DNA from: Gyromitra esculenta | Lineage: Eukaryota > Ascomycota > Pezizomycetes > Pezizales > Discinaceae | Direction: 5' to 3' | DNA: 64,000 bases | NCBI GenBank assembly: GCA_038503075.1 | Contig: JBCAML010000010.1 | Coordinates: 1,178,001 to 1,242,000, forward strand | Shown: one piece after another, positions 61,530-64,000 of the stretch | Numbering within the stretch: position 1 is the stretch's first letter | Layout: every line of letters starts with the position of its first letter | Program-made: the position numbers and the translations under genes | Notes under the pieces: model-generated | Seen by the model: the letters and a program-made list of their open reading frames with translations, nothing else | Told to the model about the DNA's origin: nothing | Database searches by the model: none

Positions 61530-61930
61530 TATAGCGCAATCCTAGGTGAGCACAAGGGGGTAAAGAGCTTGTCTGTATTGCAGTCAGCGAGCAGTCAATA
61601 TAGGAGCACCCTAGGCGGGCTTTTGGGGGGGTAGGGAGGCCTCCCTTTGGCAGGCAGCGAGCAGTCAATATAGGGGCTCCATAGGCGGGCTCTAGGGGGG
61701 TAGGGAGGTGTCTATATGGCAGTCAATGAGCTGTCGATATAGGAGCTCCCTAGGCGAGCTCTAGTGGGGGGCAGGGAAGCGTCTCTCTGGCAGGCAGCAT
61801 GCTGTCGATATTGAAGCTCCCTAGGCGAGCGAGCAATAGAAGTGTCAGAAGCGCGTCTATATGGCAGTCAGTGAGCTGTCGATATAGGAGCTGTCTAGGC
61901 GAGCTCTAGGAGTGTCAGGAGCGTGTTTCT
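61530..61930. repeat. Minisatellite, about 80-bp units (left block)
   Basis: Units contain GCAGTCAGCGAGCTGTCGAT, ATAGGAGCTCCCTAGGCGAG and CTCTAGGGGGGT-AGGGAGGCGTCT. The array continues at 62574-62960, separated by the nested MITE/LTR insertion. Confidence 0.8.
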
Positions 61931-62573
61931 AGTGTTAGTTTTGGGGCAGGGCGGTCTGTGCACACCATCGGGGCGGGGCGAAAGTAATTTCTCCCCCCCA
62001 TTAACCTATATTAACCTATGTTAATCGATAGGGCCCCGGCGGGGCCCCGCCAGTTATTGCCTTGAAGGGACGGGGAGAAGACCAATATTTTCGCCCTGCC
62101 CCATCAATGGTGCAGGGTCTCATGGTTATGTTCCTTGTTAAGCTCTTCAGTATCCCTGAAGATGAGCAGTGCTACTTAAGTGAGGTTTCTAACACGTTTG
62201 ACAGGTGTGATGTTTCTACAGGTCCTACGTAAGGGTCAATCTTAAGTGAGATAAGTGCAGCGAAGTGAACAGCAACAGCGAGGGCTCTGAGGTAGAACCA
62301 AGGTAGTATTCGAACCATACAGAAGAAGATAAACTAGAACGTTGCTTAAAGAAAGAAGAAGATACAAAACAATCAAAAACCCATCCCTTAAATACCCCGC
62401 TTTTGACATATGTAAACTCGTAACCAAACAACAACCGAACAACAAAGACATTATATTCCCTAACCGAAACCATTACTACCAACACAATAGCTTTGATCCA
62501 TACTCGTTTCTATCCGTGAAACGGGGCAAGAGAGGTCCGCCCCACCCCGCCCCACCCCAAGACCTTTGCTACG
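61931..62573. mobile_element. hAT-type MITE carrying a nested LTR
   Basis: Ends TAGTGTTAGTTTTGGGG and CACCCCAAGACCTTTGCTA match the 139-bp MITE at 51538. The flanks CGTGTTTC and CGCGTCTC are an imperfect 8-bp TSD within the minisatellite. Its GC-rich body is split by the solo LTR at 62118-62521. Confidence 0.75.
62118..62521 (-). repeat. Solo LTR nested in the MITE
   Basis: 404 bp from TCTCATGG to CCGTGAAA on the plus strand; TSD CAGGG/CGGGG (one transition). Confidence 0.87.
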
Positions 62574-62960
62574 CGTCTCTATGGCAGGCAGCGAGCTGTC
62601 GATATATGAGCTCTTTGGGCAGGCTATAGGGGGGTCAGGAGCGTGTCTATATGGCAGTCAGAGAGCAGTGTATATAGGAGATCGTAGGCGAGCTTTCAGG
62701 GGGTCGGGAGCTCGTCTCTTTTGCAGACAGCAAGCAGTCGATATAGGAGCTTCCTAGGCGAGGTCTAGGGGGATAGGGAGGCGTCACTTTGGCAGTCAGC
62801 GAGCTGTCGATATAGGAACTCTCCAGGCGGGCTCTGGGGGTGTCAGGAGCGCGTCTATATGGCAGTCAGCGAGGTCTCTATACAACTGCCTATATAGAGG
62901 TTTCATAGGCGCGCTTTTGGAAGGAGGTCTATATGGCAGCCAATAGAGCAGCTTTCTAGG
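62574..62960. repeat. Minisatellite, right block
   Basis: Same units as 61530-61930, about five copies, decaying to the right. Confidence 0.8.
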
Positions 62961-63059
62961 TGCTGATGTGGACGAGGAAGGAAGAGTTCAGGGGTTGGAG
63001 CGAAGGGAGGCGTGACTAAATGCTCTAAGTTCCGTGGGTTAGGGTTCGCCTAAGGCTTT

Positions 63060-63262
63060 TTACACTCCCGGAAGACGGAGGATGAGAGGCTTCCTCCGGG
63101 AAGAAAATGCTTCTGCAGAGAGGTTCTATATTCTCCGGGAGGAGAAAGCTTTTGCAGAGAGCTGCCAAATTCTCCGGGAAGAGAGGTTTGCACTCCTGCT
63201 TCTCCAGGAGCTCAGGGAGGAAAACGTCTCCCGGGGAGACATGCCTGATCTCCAGGAGGCAT
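63060..63262. repeat. CTCCGGGA-rich tandem block
   Basis: About 45-bp imperfect units with TTCTCCGGGAGGAGA and CTTCTGCAGAGAG-like words. Confidence 0.6.
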
Positions 63263-63544
63263 AATTTTTTTTGCTGATGAAATTTGTGCTTTATTATTCT
63301 ATGTTTTACTAATTTCTAGCCAGGCAATTCCCCGGATTGCAATCCTATCAAAAATGTATGGCAGATCATGAAAGACAAAATTGGACGCCGAGTACCTCGT
63401 CCCACAACAAATCCCACCTTGCGCATTGCGATTCAAGAAGAGTGGGATGCAATCACAAATGAGGAGATTGCTGCTATGGTTGACTCTATGCCTGAACGTG
63501 TTGCAGCTGTTGTAGCTATTGAGGGTGGACACACCCGCTATTAA
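63262..63544 (+). pseudogene. Tc1/mariner-type transposase, C-terminal remnant
   Basis: After an FADEI-like word and a putative AG at 63318-63319, the frame reads PGNSPDCNPIKNVWQIMKDK, then TLRIAIQEEWDAITNEEI, then MPERVAAVVAIEGGHTRY-stop. This is the end of a Tc1-like DDE transposase. The catalytic Glu of NPIE is Lys. The stretch 63270-63319 ends TACTAATTTCTAG and looks like an intron 3' end. Confidence 0.75.
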
Positions 63545-64000
63545 AATTGATTTTGGAGGAAATGATCGCAGTTGGAAATTGAACTCGGGTCTCTTTTTTT
63601 GTTTTCTCATATTGCATGTTGCTCTTTTATTTCCATTTTACTAGCAGAACTTGAACTTGAAAGGTCACGGTCTAGGTACCGGTGGAGAGTAAAGCAATCT
63701 GTACTCTCAGCCTAAGGGATCTCTCACGATGTTTAGCTATATCACAAAATTTCACTCGCTAATCTCATATGCCGACCCATGTCTGTTCGGTCACTTCATG
63801 CCTGAGTCTTGTATTACTACTCGCTGCTGCCCCACACGTCAGCGGCGCCTGCGTGCACCTGGTACCGAAAACACCATGAGATTACGAGCAAGCGGAGCAA
63901 GAGGCTGTCAGACCTCTGATTGGCTAGTTCATCCCGCACGATGGTGGTGTGAAGGATGTCTCCATCACTTATCCCTACACCCTTAGTAGTACCTTCTCGA
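63545..64000. other. Window end; possible MITE right end
   Basis: ATCCCTACACCC-TTAGTAGTA at 63976-63995 resembles the TACTA..GGGTGTAGGG ends of the 20.5- and 36.4-kb MITEs. No partner was found inside the window. Confidence 0.35.

Overview
The window looks like nuclear DNA of a filamentous ascomycete (Pezizomycotina). Its housekeeping genes are split by short introns of about 50-65 nt (one of about 250 nt) with GTANGT-like donors, CTAAY-like branch sites and AG acceptors. Its mobile elements are of types found in repeat-rich fungi: a chromodomain Ty3/Gypsy element, a LINE ORF1, and Tc1/mariner-, pogo-, piggyBac- and MULE-type transposases. I cannot name the species from the sequence alone.

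Layout: 1-6.4 kb holds two head-to-head chromovirus-type retrotransposons, a + copy joined to a truncated - copy. 7.0-9.4 kb is a decayed pogo-like transposase interrupted by an 887-bp element with 175-bp terminal inverted repeats (TIRs) and by an LTR-like repeat. 9.9-10.5 kb is minisatellite. 11.6-13.3 kb is a secreted pectate lyase gene with a frame break; 14.2-17.95 kb is AMP deaminase; 19.5-19.9 kb is a small basic-protein pseudogene. 20.1-21.8 kb is a cluster of MITEs and Tc1-like remnants. 22.7-26.3 kb is a divergent pair, ATP synthase alpha and RPB7. 27.3-36.7 kb is a second mobile-element island (piggyBac-like transposase, solo LTRs, LINE ORF1, MITE). 36.9-40 kb is a membrane dipeptidyl aminopeptidase, convergent with an MMS19/MET18 gene (40.2-44 kb). 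44.4-56.1 kb is a third island. 56.4-58.7 kb is a convergent pair, cytidine deaminase and ATP-dependent NAD(P)HX dehydratase. 59.1-64 kb is a fourth island (MULE, Tc1-like, minisatellites, MITE, solo LTRs).

The strongest unifying signal is one LTR family, with thirteen copies of about 400-450 bp. Twelve have both ends recognisable. They begin TTTCAYGG and end near CCGTGAGA; five have perfect 5-bp target duplications. All that I read carry a conserved AAGCAACGTTCTC (or AAGCAACGTCTTC) block downstream of a TATA box, and a CTTCAG-loop-CTGAAG hairpin near the 3' end. In the one copy that still has a 5' LTR and leader, the bases just after the LTR are complementary to that AAGCAACGT block. This suggests Tf1/sushi-type self-primed reverse transcription.

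The host genes are ordinary and mostly intact: purine and pyrimidine salvage, mitochondrial ATP synthesis, transcription, Fe-S protein assembly and metabolite repair. They sit as small gene islands between nested transposons. All exon limits come from reading splice signals by eye and from remembered protein families; none was checked by alignment or transcript data.
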